Of a stretch of 64,000 nucleotides of DNA, positions 9,221 to 18,262 are shown in pieces (the stretch's first letter is position 1; every line of letters starts with the position of its first letter). This DNA comes from Chthoniobacteraceae bacterium. GTDB lineage: Bacteria; Verrucomicrobiota; Verrucomicrobiia; Chthoniobacterales; Chthoniobacteraceae. Location of the stretch: positions 1-64,000 of the forward strand of contig JAQGOL010000013.1 of NCBI GenBank assembly GCA_028293625.1, given 5' to 3'. The position numbers were made by a program, and so were the translations under genes. The notes beneath the pieces were generated by a model. The model was given only the letters and a program-made list of their open reading frames with translations, made no database searches and had not been told where the DNA came from.

Positions 9221-10309
9221 CTATCTTTGGTAGATAGGCAAAAAATGGTTCTTCACCGCCAGACTCAATATCGCCATCGAAGTCGCGTAGATCGGACCTT
9301 GTTCCCGACCGTCGCCGCCGCCTGTTTCCCAGGAACCGTTGCGCGATTGGAGCGGCAGCAGGATGTCGGAAACCACCTTGCGCCCTTCCACGGCGAACTT
9401 GCCGCCGCTCTGATACATCCCCTGCGCGTAATAATAGGTCGTGTAATAAAACCAGCGTTCCTCAGGACGCACACCTTCCTTTAAGAGCCGCTCGGCCGCT
9501 CCGCGTGCTTCCGGTGCTTCGTATTGGCCGCATACCTGCATCGCAAGGAGTCCCTCGGATGTGGTGGAAACCTCATGCCCTTTGTTCTGGTATCCAAAAC
9601 CGCCCGGACGCGGATTAAGGTTTTTGTCGGGATCCTCTTCGTACAACCGCTTGATGTATTTGATCGCCTCATCGACCGCACCATTGGAGACATCCAGCCC
9701 TGCGTTCTTTGCCGCGCGCAACGCCATCACTTGCCAGACAGTTGCCGAAAGATCGGAGGACGCATCATCTGGCGTGTAACGCCAGCCGCCGCGCGAATGC
9801 TCATTTTTCGTGACCTTCTGCGAGCGTTCAATGAGTTGAATTGCTTTGCGGCATTTCTCCCGGATAAGTTCGTCCTGGGCGGCATCGGCGCCCATCCCGA
9901 GCATTTCAGAAAGCATCAGGGTGGTGATGCCGTGGCCATACATGCGCGAATTATCGGCTTGCCCGAAATAACCATCTTTTTGCTGCAACTCAGGGCGGAG
10001 AATGAATGCGAGCCCTTTGCGCATGGTTTTGCCTTCGGGAGTTGGGTCGGCAGGCTGATGTCCCAGCGCAGCCAGAGCGAGGATCGTGAGTGAGGTCATT
10101 GCCGTCTCGTTGCGGCCTTTAATCGAGACGGAGCCGGTCTTGTCATCCTGCTGGGTCGTCAGGAATTGCGCACCGCGAAGAAGCGCTTCATCCACTTTGT
10201 CCGCCGCCGACACGGCCGTGAATGGCATGACAGCGAAGAGGAGGCATGACGGCAGCAGGCGCAACATCGTTGTCTGCTTCTTATCCCGAGTGTCGTTTAT
10301 CGCGTTCAT
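9221..10309 (-). CDS. Secreted prenyltransferase/squalene-oxidase-repeat toroid protein
   Basis: 362 residues with an N-terminal signal sequence (LRLLPSCLLFAVMPFTAVSA). A series of alpha/alpha repeats follows, resembling squalene-hopene cyclase or terpenoid-cyclase toroids (GRNETAMTSLTILALAALG, SRGGWRYTP, SDLSATVWQVMALRAAKN, PGGFGYQNKG, GREQGPIYATSMAILSL). No DXDD cyclase motif is seen, so a catalytic terpene role is unlikely. It may instead be a structural or protein-binding toroid at the envelope. The ATG overlaps the stop of the upstream giant gene (TAATG), making it the last gene of the VWA operon; M15 (10267) is an alternative start directly before the signal sequence. PVC-group genomes often place such proteins beside VWA/MoxR genes. 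Confidence 0.75.
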   Translation of the reverse strand: MNAINDTRDKKQTTMLRLLPSCLLFAVMPFTAVSAADKVDEALLRGAQFLTTQQDDKTGSVSIKGRNETAMTSLTILALAALGHQPADPTPEGKTMRKGLAFILRPELQQKDGYFGQADNSRMYGHGITTLMLSEMLGMGADAAQDELIREKCRKAIQLIERSQKVTKNEHSRGGWRYTPDDASSDLSATVWQVMALRAAKNAGLDVSNGAVDEAIKYIKRLYEEDPDKNLNPRPGGFGYQNKGHEVSTTSEGLLAMQVCGQYEAPEARGAAERLLKEGVRPEERWFYYTTYYYAQGMYQSGGKFAVEGRKVVSDILLPLQSRNGSWETGGGDGREQGPIYATSMAILSLAVKNHFLPIYQR

Positions 10310-13300
10310 TACTTTTTGGATTTCTCAGCGATCACCCGGTAATAGGTCTCGATTTGGTTGCGGTATTCCCCGGCGACCGATTCGCCCTGGCCATGACTCA
10401 GTTCCTCCGCGAGCTTTTTCGGCAACTTGCCCCAGGCATTGAGTTTGGGGGCATTGGGCAGGTCGGTAGGAAGCGCGCCGTAGGCTTTGCCGACGCCTTC
10501 CCCTTTCACGCCCGCCTTGGACTTGGCCTGATAATCACCCTGGGTTGGTTCCTCAGTGGGAGTGGTTGCGTTGGGATTGGCGCTTCTCTCAGCACGCATG
10601 GCCTGGGCTGCGGCTTGCGCCGCGGCGGCGAGGGCATTTTGAGCCTGCTGGGCGGCGGCATCAGAGGGTTGCTGGCCATTTTTCCCCTCGCCCTTGGCCT
10701 GACCTTGACCCGGTTGTTTGCCTTGGGAATCGGGGGATTGGGAATTCGGATCTGAATGAATGGCGGCATCGAGGGCATCCAGGGTGCGGGCCATCCAGAC
10801 CTGCTCCTGGGGAGTTGCCGGGGCCGATGCGAGATTGGAAGCCGGTCCCGGTTGAGCACTCCCGGGGGCCGCCGGTGGCGATCCCGGAGTTTCGCCAGCG
10901 CTGGGTGAACCCGGTGCCTGGCTATCAGCGGGTGGCTGCGCCGCCTGGGGAGCCGCGGCGGCAGATGCCGCCGAGGGTGGAGGCTGTTGTCCCGGTGCCG
11001 GAGAATTCGGCGGGCCAGCCTGCGATGCCTGCCCGCTCGGAGAGGCTGCCTGGGCTGTCGACGCGGCCTGCAGTTGGCCCAATTCAGCGGCAAGCTCCGT
11101 GTTGGCGCCATTGACTGCCGCTTCGGCTTGCGACGCCATTTGTGCCTTGCTCAATGCCTCCTGGGCATTCGGAACATCGGTTTTCGCGGTGCCCGCGATT
11201 TTCTCACCGAGCGCCTGGAGTTGTTCTCCAACCGCCATGTTTTGCAAACGCGCTTCGTGCCGGCCTGCCCGTGATACATCTTCCCCGGCTTCACCGGCTG
11301 CCTGCGCGATGGGCGCCTGCTTCTGGGCAGCTTGGGCAAGTTGCGGGTTTGGCGGCGCGGCGGCTGGCATCGGCGCAGCTGGCGCTCCGTCAGGCGGTGC
11401 AGCAGGAGCCGCGGGCGGCGTGCCCGATGGCGCTCCGGGATCGGCAGGTGATGCCGGTGGCGTTCCGGGGCTGGCGGGAGATGCGGGCGGAGTCGCGGGA
11501 TCGGCAGCGGGAGTGCCGGGGGACGCGGGCGGCGTTGCGGGATCGGCTGCTGAGGTACCGGGTGGCGCAGGGGCAGCCGGAGGCGGCTGTGCCGCTGCCA
11601 ATTTGCTGATATCCTGCGCGATCTGATTTTCCTGCTTGCTCGCCTGGCCCAGCTGTTTTTGCGCGTCCGTCAGCGTGTTTTTTGCAATCGCGCTGAGTTC
11701 CTGCTGCATGATCTGATTGGTGGAGAGCGCTTTCTCCAACTGAGCAAGGAGTTCTTCCGGCGATTTCATCGCAAGTTCCGCCATCTGCTCGGCTTTGGCG
11801 TACTGGGCGTCGAGCTGTTCTTTGACCCCGTTTGGCTGTTCGGTCTCACGCAACGCCAACCGGCTTTCCTCGGGCTTGCCGGCTTCGACATTGGCGTAAT
11901 GTTCGGAAAGCTGTTTTAACGCATCGGCCAGTTTCTGCTGATGATCGGCCGCCCCGTTGAGTGCCTCTTTCCTGGCGTTCGCTTCAGACGCATCGGCGGC
12001 TTCAAGAAGCGCCTGCTCGGCGCGGATCGGCGGATCCTTGAGCATTGCAAGGGCGTCATCGGCATCCCGCGCGCGTTCGCGTCCGGCTTTCTGGGACATT
12101 TCCTGTTGGTTCGCATCGGCGCGCAACGCGTCCTTCAGGGCTCCAACGCTTGCATTGAGCTGTTCCTGTTTGGCCAATGGCGTTTGCACATCGGCTTGTG
12201 CCTCGCCCGGCGGTTTGTCGGCAGTCTTCGCAGCTTCGGCCTCGGTTTCAGCTTTGAGTTCCTCAGCTTCCTTGGCGAGCTGCGCCATCATCTCGCTCAA
12301 TTTGGGAGTCATCTGGGCAAGCGCCTCGCGGGCTTCCTCCATCGGTTTGCGGAAAACGTCGAGAGCCAGTTGCAATCGGCCGACCAATGTTTCCACGTCC
12401 GATTGCATGGTTTTTGGAGCGCGCTGCGGATTGTAACGCTCCTTCATTTCCTTCGACACGCGTTCCGGCTCGGGCAGTTTGAATGTCTCCCAGAGGATCT
12501 TTTGCGCTTCGCCAATCAGCTTGCGGGTCGGATCATCAAACGCGATCCGGCCAAGTTCATCGGGCAGCGAGCGAAGCCGGTTTTCGAGCCGATCCCAATC
12601 GCGCGGAGAAATCGTGCGGGAACGGGGCGTATAAATTTCCCAGCGTTCAGCGGCGGAAAGCTGTTTAAGCCCATCCATCACCTCAAACAAATCGTGTCCG
12701 CCTTCCAGCAAGCGAAAACCGCGTTCCAGGGGAGTGACCTTCTCCTTGATTTTGGCGTGATCATCCTCGGAGGCGGTATCGCGCATCGCTTGAAGAGCAA
12801 GCGAGCTTGAACGCAGATCACTGACAAAATAGGTATCCGAATCGACGCGTGCTTCCTCGATGTCGCCATAGGCTTTAAGCACGCCGTTACGTTCATCCCA
12901 ACGATTCCGGGTCAACTGGGCGCGCAGGACCGGCGGCAGCTTTGCATTGGCCAGGATCTGGTCGAGATCAGCGCGAAGTTTTTCAAACTGCACGTACGCC
13001 GGTTCCACCTCTTTGCGCAGCTCAATGGTTTTGTTCAGAACCTCCCCCGCTATGTTCTTTTTAAGCTCAAAAAGGACGCGGGATGTCTCTGTGCAAATCT
13101 TTGTAAGGCGCGTGCTCGGCTCAAGCAACGCCTTGCCCGGGGCCGATGCAAGCAGCTGGTCAATCGCGCCGCGCGGTTTCTCGATCTCTTTGATCATCGA
13201 GCGAAGCCGGTCGCCGGTACCTCCGGAGACGTGTTCGCCCGCAAGCTTCATCAGGTCCTGCAAGCTGCGGATTTCCGAACTGACCACGCGGATCCGGCTG

Positions 13301-15393
13301 GCGACCTGGGCCCAACGCTCGGCATCGTCGCCGCTGTTTTGGGCGAGCACCAACAAGCGTTCCTGCTCGCGGGCAACCACCTCCATGTTTTCAACAAGGA
13401 CTTCGAGTTCCTCCGAACCGACCAACGGTTTATAGACGTCCACCGCACGGACACCGGCCTGATTGATCCGCGCCGTGGCATCGCCAAAATCGCGCACCTG
13501 ATCACGCGCCAGCGGGGAATCCGGCGTAGCGGCCGCAGCGGTCAGCGAGGCGCGCGCGGGTTCGCGGAATCCGGAATCGAGCCGTGCAAGCAGGCGGCCG
13601 AGTAGAACGAGATCGGCACTCTGGTGGCCGGGATCCGCGGCGCGCTGCGTGGCAATGAGCTGGGTCCAGGCGGGGAGAAATTTCGTGTCGAATTGTTCAA
13701 GGGCGGTGGCGGCGTTGAGAGCGGCCTGTTTGCGTTGGGGATCTGCCTCATTAAGACGGGCGAACTGTTCGCGTGCCTCGGCGCCTTGTTTTTCAAAGAG
13801 CTGGCCCGCGCTTTTCAATTCACCAAGCAGACGCAACAGCTCACGCTGCGGTTCGAGCGCCTGCAACCGTTTGGCTTCAAATCCCGCCGCCGTAATCGTG
13901 ATCTGCAAGGTGCGCGACTCGGCTTTATTCCCTTTGAGATCGACCGCCAGCAGTTTCGTGGCAACGAGATCGCCAGGCTTCACGCCTTGCTCAAACAGGT
14001 CCCAGCGGCGATTGACCGTGCTCGTCACGCCGGGGTTCTCAACCAGGGGCACTTCGCGCCATGTCCCTTCATTGATGCGAATCATCTGCGAGACCCGGCC
14101 CAGCGATTGGTCATCGGTTGCTCTTCCCCGCACATCAACAATCTCGTTCACGGGGAGGATCAGATCGTCCTTGGGCAGTTCCAGCTCGATCTGCGGGATC
14201 AGGTCGGGTTCAGCACGGATCTCGTATTCGGGACTGAACTTGTTTTCAAAACCGGTCTCCGCCGCGATGAGGTGGACCCGGTAAATTCCGGACGTCTTTA
14301 ATGGGAGCCTGGCGGTAAGCCGGCCGTCGGCGGCGGCAACCAACGGCACGGTGAATTCCTTGCGTCCCTGTTCCACGCGCAGCTCGGCCTTTTCGATCTG
14401 CTGATTGGCAGCCAGCCGCAGCTCAACTTCGCTTCCTTCCAATGCCGCGAGATCGCCGTTTTCTTCCAATACCTTTTTCGACTCTACCTTCGAGTAAACC
14501 GGATACGTATAAATCTTCTCGAAGTTGGCGATGTGCGGCCGCGACCGCGCTTCAAGCCGGTATTTCCTCGTGATCGCGTCACCTGCCCTGACCCGGTATT
14601 CCACATCTTCACGGCCGATCTGGATGGTGGCTGAAAAGCGGTCATTCTCCGCGGGACTCATCTGGAGCACCTCGTGTCCGCCGCTTTTGCTGAACACTTC
14701 AACCACGGCCTTGCTTGCACGGCCGCCGGAAACATCAATGACCAGCGGGATGGCGTCTCCGAAAGGAACCCGCATTTCGGCCGGTTTGGGTTCGACAATC
14801 GCCACCTTAAATTGGGAAACGCGATCGACATTGGCCATCGGCAAAAGAGCCCGAAGCATGAGGGTACGAAACTGAAACCCGGTGAGCGCAAACCCGGCTC
14901 CCATTGCAAAAAGCAGTATGACGGCGAACCCGACGTAACGCCTGACCAGGTTTACCGGCAGCAGCCGCGCAACGTTGAGCCCTTCCATCCGGCTGGCCAC
15001 GTCGCTTTGCACCAGGGCGCGGAACTGCTCGGAATCGACCATTTCCTTTGGAGCCGAAGTGCCAAGTTCGACGGCGGAGAGGAGATCCTCGCGCAGTTTT
15101 GGTTCGGCATGTTCGAGCAGCCGCGCGAGCCGGCGCGGTCCCGGTGCATGCGTGAGCTGGCGAAAACAGGTGCGCCACTCGGCGATGATTACGGCCAGAT
15201 AGGCGGCGGCGCTCAGCCCCAGGCGCACTTCATCCGCGAGCACGAATTTCCAGTCGATGAGCGCCACGATCATCATGGTGGCCAGCAACATCGCCACCGC
15301 CGCGCAGAGGCCGCGCAGGATGATCAGTTTTCGTCTCCGCGCAGCAAACGCGCGAAGTTTGGAAAGTATCTTCGGATCAAGGTTGGAACTCAT
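10309..15393 (-). CDS. Giant membrane-anchored coiled-coil protein (DUF4175-like)
   Basis: 1694-residue protein. Hydrophobic segments at ~24-46, ~56-72 and ~155-172 anchor the N-terminus. Beta-rich extracytoplasmic modules follow (~200-500, with YRVRAGDAITRKYRLE and DDQSLGRVSQMIRIN as in DUF4175 proteins), then ~700 residues of helical, Glu/Lys/Ala-rich, coiled-coil-prone sequence. A Pro/Ala low-complexity stretch spans ~1250-1540, with a conserved end (LPNAPKLNAWGKLPKKLAEE). Its place after two VWA membrane proteins and before the toroid protein suggests an envelope scaffold working with the MoxR/VWA machinery. No enzymatic motif was seen. The start follows a 110-bp gap after the VWA gene. 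Confidence 0.75.
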   Translation of the reverse strand: MSSNLDPKILSKLRAFAARRRKLIILRGLCAAVAMLLATMMIVALIDWKFVLADEVRLGLSAAAYLAVIIAEWRTCFRQLTHAPGPRRLARLLEHAEPKLREDLLSAVELGTSAPKEMVDSEQFRALVQSDVASRMEGLNVARLLPVNLVRRYVGFAVILLFAMGAGFALTGFQFRTLMLRALLPMANVDRVSQFKVAIVEPKPAEMRVPFGDAIPLVIDVSGGRASKAVVEVFSKSGGHEVLQMSPAENDRFSATIQIGREDVEYRVRAGDAITRKYRLEARSRPHIANFEKIYTYPVYSKVESKKVLEENGDLAALEGSEVELRLAANQQIEKAELRVEQGRKEFTVPLVAAADGRLTARLPLKTSGIYRVHLIAAETGFENKFSPEYEIRAEPDLIPQIELELPKDDLILPVNEIVDVRGRATDDQSLGRVSQMIRINEGTWREVPLVENPGVTSTVNRRWDLFEQGVKPGDLVATKLLAVDLKGNKAESRTLQITITAAGFEAKRLQALEPQRELLRLLGELKSAGQLFEKQGAEAREQFARLNEADPQRKQAALNAATALEQFDTKFLPAWTQLIATQRAADPGHQSADLVLLGRLLARLDSGFREPARASLTAAAATPDSPLARDQVRDFGDATARINQAGVRAVDVYKPLVGSEELEVLVENMEVVAREQERLLVLAQNSGDDAERWAQVASRIRVVSSEIRSLQDLMKLAGEHVSGGTGDRLRSMIKEIEKPRGAIDQLLASAPGKALLEPSTRLTKICTETSRVLFELKKNIAGEVLNKTIELRKEVEPAYVQFEKLRADLDQILANAKLPPVLRAQLTRNRWDERNGVLKAYGDIEEARVDSDTYFVSDLRSSSLALQAMRDTASEDDHAKIKEKVTPLERGFRLLEGGHDLFEVMDGLKQLSAAERWEIYTPRSRTISPRDWDRLENRLRSLPDELGRIAFDDPTRKLIGEAQKILWETFKLPEPERVSKEMKERYNPQRAPKTMQSDVETLVGRLQLALDVFRKPMEEAREALAQMTPKLSEMMAQLAKEAEELKAETEAEAAKTADKPPGEAQADVQTPLAKQEQLNASVGALKDALRADANQQEMSQKAGRERARDADDALAMLKDPPIRAEQALLEAADASEANARKEALNGAADHQQKLADALKQLSEHYANVEAGKPEESRLALRETEQPNGVKEQLDAQYAKAEQMAELAMKSPEELLAQLEKALSTNQIMQQELSAIAKNTLTDAQKQLGQASKQENQIAQDISKLAAAQPPPAAPAPPGTSAADPATPPASPGTPAADPATPPASPASPGTPPASPADPGAPSGTPPAAPAAPPDGAPAAPMPAAAPPNPQLAQAAQKQAPIAQAAGEAGEDVSRAGRHEARLQNMAVGEQLQALGEKIAGTAKTDVPNAQEALSKAQMASQAEAAVNGANTELAAELGQLQAASTAQAASPSGQASQAGPPNSPAPGQQPPPSAASAAAAPQAAQPPADSQAPGSPSAGETPGSPPAAPGSAQPGPASNLASAPATPQEQVWMARTLDALDAAIHSDPNSQSPDSQGKQPGQGQAKGEGKNGQQPSDAAAQQAQNALAAAAQAAAQAMRAERSANPNATTPTEEPTQGDYQAKSKAGVKGEGVGKAYGALPTDLPNAPKLNAWGKLPKKLAEELSHGQGESVAGEYRNQIETYYRVIAEKSKK
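11395..11585 (-). repeat. Low-complexity Pro/Ala-coding tandem repeats
   Basis: Short GC-rich degenerate repeats encode PGTPAADPATPPASP-type units inside the DUF4175-like gene. They are in-frame coding repeats that form a flexible linker, prone to length variation. Confidence 0.75.
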
Positions 15394-15502
15394 ACGATTG
15401 GAAGCTGAACGCGGCGGCGCGTTGATAGCATTCTCGTTAGCCCCGAGCCGACCAGGAAATTAGGCAGGGAATACGAGAGATGGGTGGACGGCAATGCAGC
15501 GC

Positions 15503-18262
15503 TCACAGCATGCCCACCCGCTTACGGATGATCCATTCCGCCGTGAAAAGTCCGATCAGCGGCACAAACCACCAGTAGCTTTGCCATAAAACCGTTTCCG
15601 CCTCGACGACCTTGCCTTCGCTCATCGGAGCCAGGATCTCGACAAGCGACCCGGCGTTTTCCTCACGCACATACTGGCCGCCGCTGATCATGGAAACCTG
15701 CTTCAGAAGTTCTTCATTGAGGTTCAACAAGGTCAGCTCACCGGTATCGCGGGGTTCCACCAGGAATGAGGTGCGCGCCTTGAGTTCGCTTCCCGGAATG
15801 CCGGCCGACTCGATCCCCACTTCGTAATTGCCCGGCTCGAGCTCCGCGGTTTTCCCGTGAAAAAGCCCGCCTGCATTGTCATCGGACGAAAGACGGATCG
15901 CCGCGACTTTCTTTCCATCCCGGGTAAGAATCGCATCGACGCTCGCGTTGCTGACCGGTTTGCCGGAGCCATCGCGCAAGCGGACCCGGATATCGGCTGA
16001 GTCGCCGGGTCGATAGGTCGCGGCGCCTGCATCCAGGGAAACAAATTTGTCGCGCACCGCAAACGGGAGTTCCGCGATCCAGTTGGCAATCTGGTTCCAA
16101 TAACGTACGTGAAATTCGTCGCCGACCTCAAAACGCCAGCGCCACGACTCGTCAAAAGCGTGGTAAAGCACTTTGCCGGCACCAAACGGGCGATAGACAA
16201 TCGCCGGCACCTTTTTGCCTCCCGCATCGGCGGCAAGCAATGTCTCCGAACCGGGCAACGGCACAGCGCCGGAAAACCAATGCGGCAGCTGCAGTTTGCT
16301 CCAGGTCTCTTTATTCTGCGCTTTGTCCGGGTTTAAACTGAACGGCGCCAACCCCGCGCTCCGCTCATTGAGCTCCATCTTGCCGGACCCGTCGGAAACA
16401 ACCGGCGCATCACTCCATTCCACTGGGAAAAGCGGCAGAATCGGAGTGCCGGCGTATTGTTTGAATGTGCTGCGCTGGCCATCGATGAAGACGACGGCGC
16501 CACCGCGCTTGGAAACAAAATCAGCGATCCACTGGAGTTCATCGCCCTTCCAAAGATTGCGTGGCACCTCTCCAAAAATGATCAGATCGTAGCCGGGCAA
16601 AAGAGCCGGATCATTTGGAAACTCCTCGGCATTCGCGCCGCGTGCAAAGCCGTTCTCTCCTGCTTTGCTTCCGGCAACGATCGCGTTGACTTCCCATTGT
16701 TCGTCGCGCTCAAAGAGATTGCGCAGATAACGCGATTCCCACCGTGCACGCCCGTCGATTATGAGCACTTTGCGTTTCTGGGTCACAGCTCGGAGACGCA
16801 GGCTGCCGGAATTATTGGCCGGCTCACGGTCGCCTTCAATCTGGGAGACACTGACCTTCAAATCGAGCGGCACGCCGGAAAGCTGCATCTCGCCTTTGGG
16901 CATCGCCGCCAGCTTCGACTCGGCCACTTCTTTGATTGAGAAATCAAACGGCACTTTGCGCATTTGCGTGCCGTCGCTTGTGACCTGCTGTTGCCAAAGC
17001 ACTTTGTCGCCATCCTGAATTTTCAACTCAAACGGCATCCCGGCTGGCATGTCGTCCTTCAGCAGAATCTGGCCACGGACACGGTCCTGGTAAAAAACGG
17101 AATCCGGCGCCTCAGTTCGCACAATAGCCAGATCGCGTGGTCGGAGCTGGCTGCCGAAGCCGACTGTAAAAACAGGCACCTGGCGCGCGCCGAGGACTTT
17201 GGCCATCTCACCTGGGGCCTCGCCTTCGTTATGTTGGCCGTCACTGAAAAGGATCACCGCGCCACGTTCGCCTCCGGCAAAGTCGCTGACACTGTTCTTC
17301 ACGCCGGTTGAAAGATTGGTCGTTTCGGAAATCAGCTTTGGCAGGCTAAGTGGAAGAGCCGGGTTTTTCGCGCTCGGCTGCCAGATCCTGTCGGCTTTGC
17401 CACCATCGAGCACAAGAAGCTGGACGTCGTAGTTGGTCGCGAACTTCGCCAGCATCCCCGAGGGTTCGCCTTCCAATAATAACGATTGGACCCGCTGCGC
17501 CCGGGGCATTGCATCGAACTTTTCCAACGCGCTCCGCAGCACCGAGTTTTCACCACTGGCCAGGTCGCTTCCGATTTTCTGAAACGCGTCGGCCAATTCA
17601 TCCTGCCAGCGCCGGGTCACTCCAGCCAGTTTTGTAAGCTCTTCAGCACTGCGAGTCCGGTCGTTGATCTGCTTAAACTCCCGTTCCGCCACTGCCTTGG
17701 AAGGCTCGTAAAGATCCTTATTAAATCGAGCGAGCCGATCGCCGTTATCCCCACCGCCAGCCGTGATCAGGTCGCGAGCAGCGCCGATCTTTACAAACAG
17801 ATCCGAGGCGAGCTTTTTGAAAACCGCATCATCACCGGCATCCTTTGACTTTTCGGAAAGCAACTGCGCGTCAGCGAGCGCCTCGGCCGCCTTGGGAAGT
17901 TCCATTCGGACAGCATCCGAGGGAAGCAAACGCATGCGTTGCAGAGCGAGAATCTTGCGGCCGATGCCCATGGAAGGATCGGTGAGGCCCATGCTGCGGG
18001 AACCATCGACAAAAAGGAAAAGCTTCGGAAGCTGGCCGATGATCTTGCGATGGTGCAATACCGGGCCGCTTAACATCAGGACAATCATGATGACGGCAAG
18101 CGCGCGCAAACTTGGCAAAAGCCAGCGCACCCAGCGACGTGGCGGCAGCGCATCGCGCCGATAGAGAATCCACGCGACCAAACCCAAAACGAGCGCGGCG
18201 CCCACGCCAGCCCACCATGGCCAATCGCCTGCAAACCGGAATGAAATCTGTTCGCTGCTCAT
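15503..18262 (-). CDS. VWA-domain membrane protein with GATase-like domain
   Basis: 919 residues. Two N-terminal membrane helices (~14-34 and ~48-66) precede a von Willebrand A domain whose metal site is LFVDGSRSMGLTD. A helical insertion of ~170 residues interrupts it before the domain resumes at GGERGAVILFSDGQHNEGE and VPVFTVGFGS. The next part (VLIIDGRARWESRYLRNLFE, then GGAVVFIDGQ) has the flavodoxin/class I glutamine amidotransferase-like fold typical of this family, without an obvious catalytic Cys triad. Beta-sandwich segments follow, and a final helix (SYWWFVPLIGLFTAEWII) anchors the C-terminus. The start overlaps the BatA-like gene by 4 bp (ATGA), implying translational coupling. The role is inferred: an envelope complex under MoxR control. 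Confidence 0.8.
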   Translation of the reverse strand: MSSEQISFRFAGDWPWWAGVGAALVLGLVAWILYRRDALPPRRWVRWLLPSLRALAVIMIVLMLSGPVLHHRKIIGQLPKLFLFVDGSRSMGLTDPSMGIGRKILALQRMRLLPSDAVRMELPKAAEALADAQLLSEKSKDAGDDAVFKKLASDLFVKIGAARDLITAGGGDNGDRLARFNKDLYEPSKAVAEREFKQINDRTRSAEELTKLAGVTRRWQDELADAFQKIGSDLASGENSVLRSALEKFDAMPRAQRVQSLLLEGEPSGMLAKFATNYDVQLLVLDGGKADRIWQPSAKNPALPLSLPKLISETTNLSTGVKNSVSDFAGGERGAVILFSDGQHNEGEAPGEMAKVLGARQVPVFTVGFGSQLRPRDLAIVRTEAPDSVFYQDRVRGQILLKDDMPAGMPFELKIQDGDKVLWQQQVTSDGTQMRKVPFDFSIKEVAESKLAAMPKGEMQLSGVPLDLKVSVSQIEGDREPANNSGSLRLRAVTQKRKVLIIDGRARWESRYLRNLFERDEQWEVNAIVAGSKAGENGFARGANAEEFPNDPALLPGYDLIIFGEVPRNLWKGDELQWIADFVSKRGGAVVFIDGQRSTFKQYAGTPILPLFPVEWSDAPVVSDGSGKMELNERSAGLAPFSLNPDKAQNKETWSKLQLPHWFSGAVPLPGSETLLAADAGGKKVPAIVYRPFGAGKVLYHAFDESWRWRFEVGDEFHVRYWNQIANWIAELPFAVRDKFVSLDAGAATYRPGDSADIRVRLRDGSGKPVSNASVDAILTRDGKKVAAIRLSSDDNAGGLFHGKTAELEPGNYEVGIESAGIPGSELKARTSFLVEPRDTGELTLLNLNEELLKQVSMISGGQYVREENAGSLVEILAPMSEGKVVEAETVLWQSYWWFVPLIGLFTAEWIIRKRVGML

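Noticed and set aside
11395-11585. Short GC-rich repeats considered as non-coding minisatellite
   Set aside because: They stay in frame and code for a Pro/Ala linker within the DUF4175-like protein.
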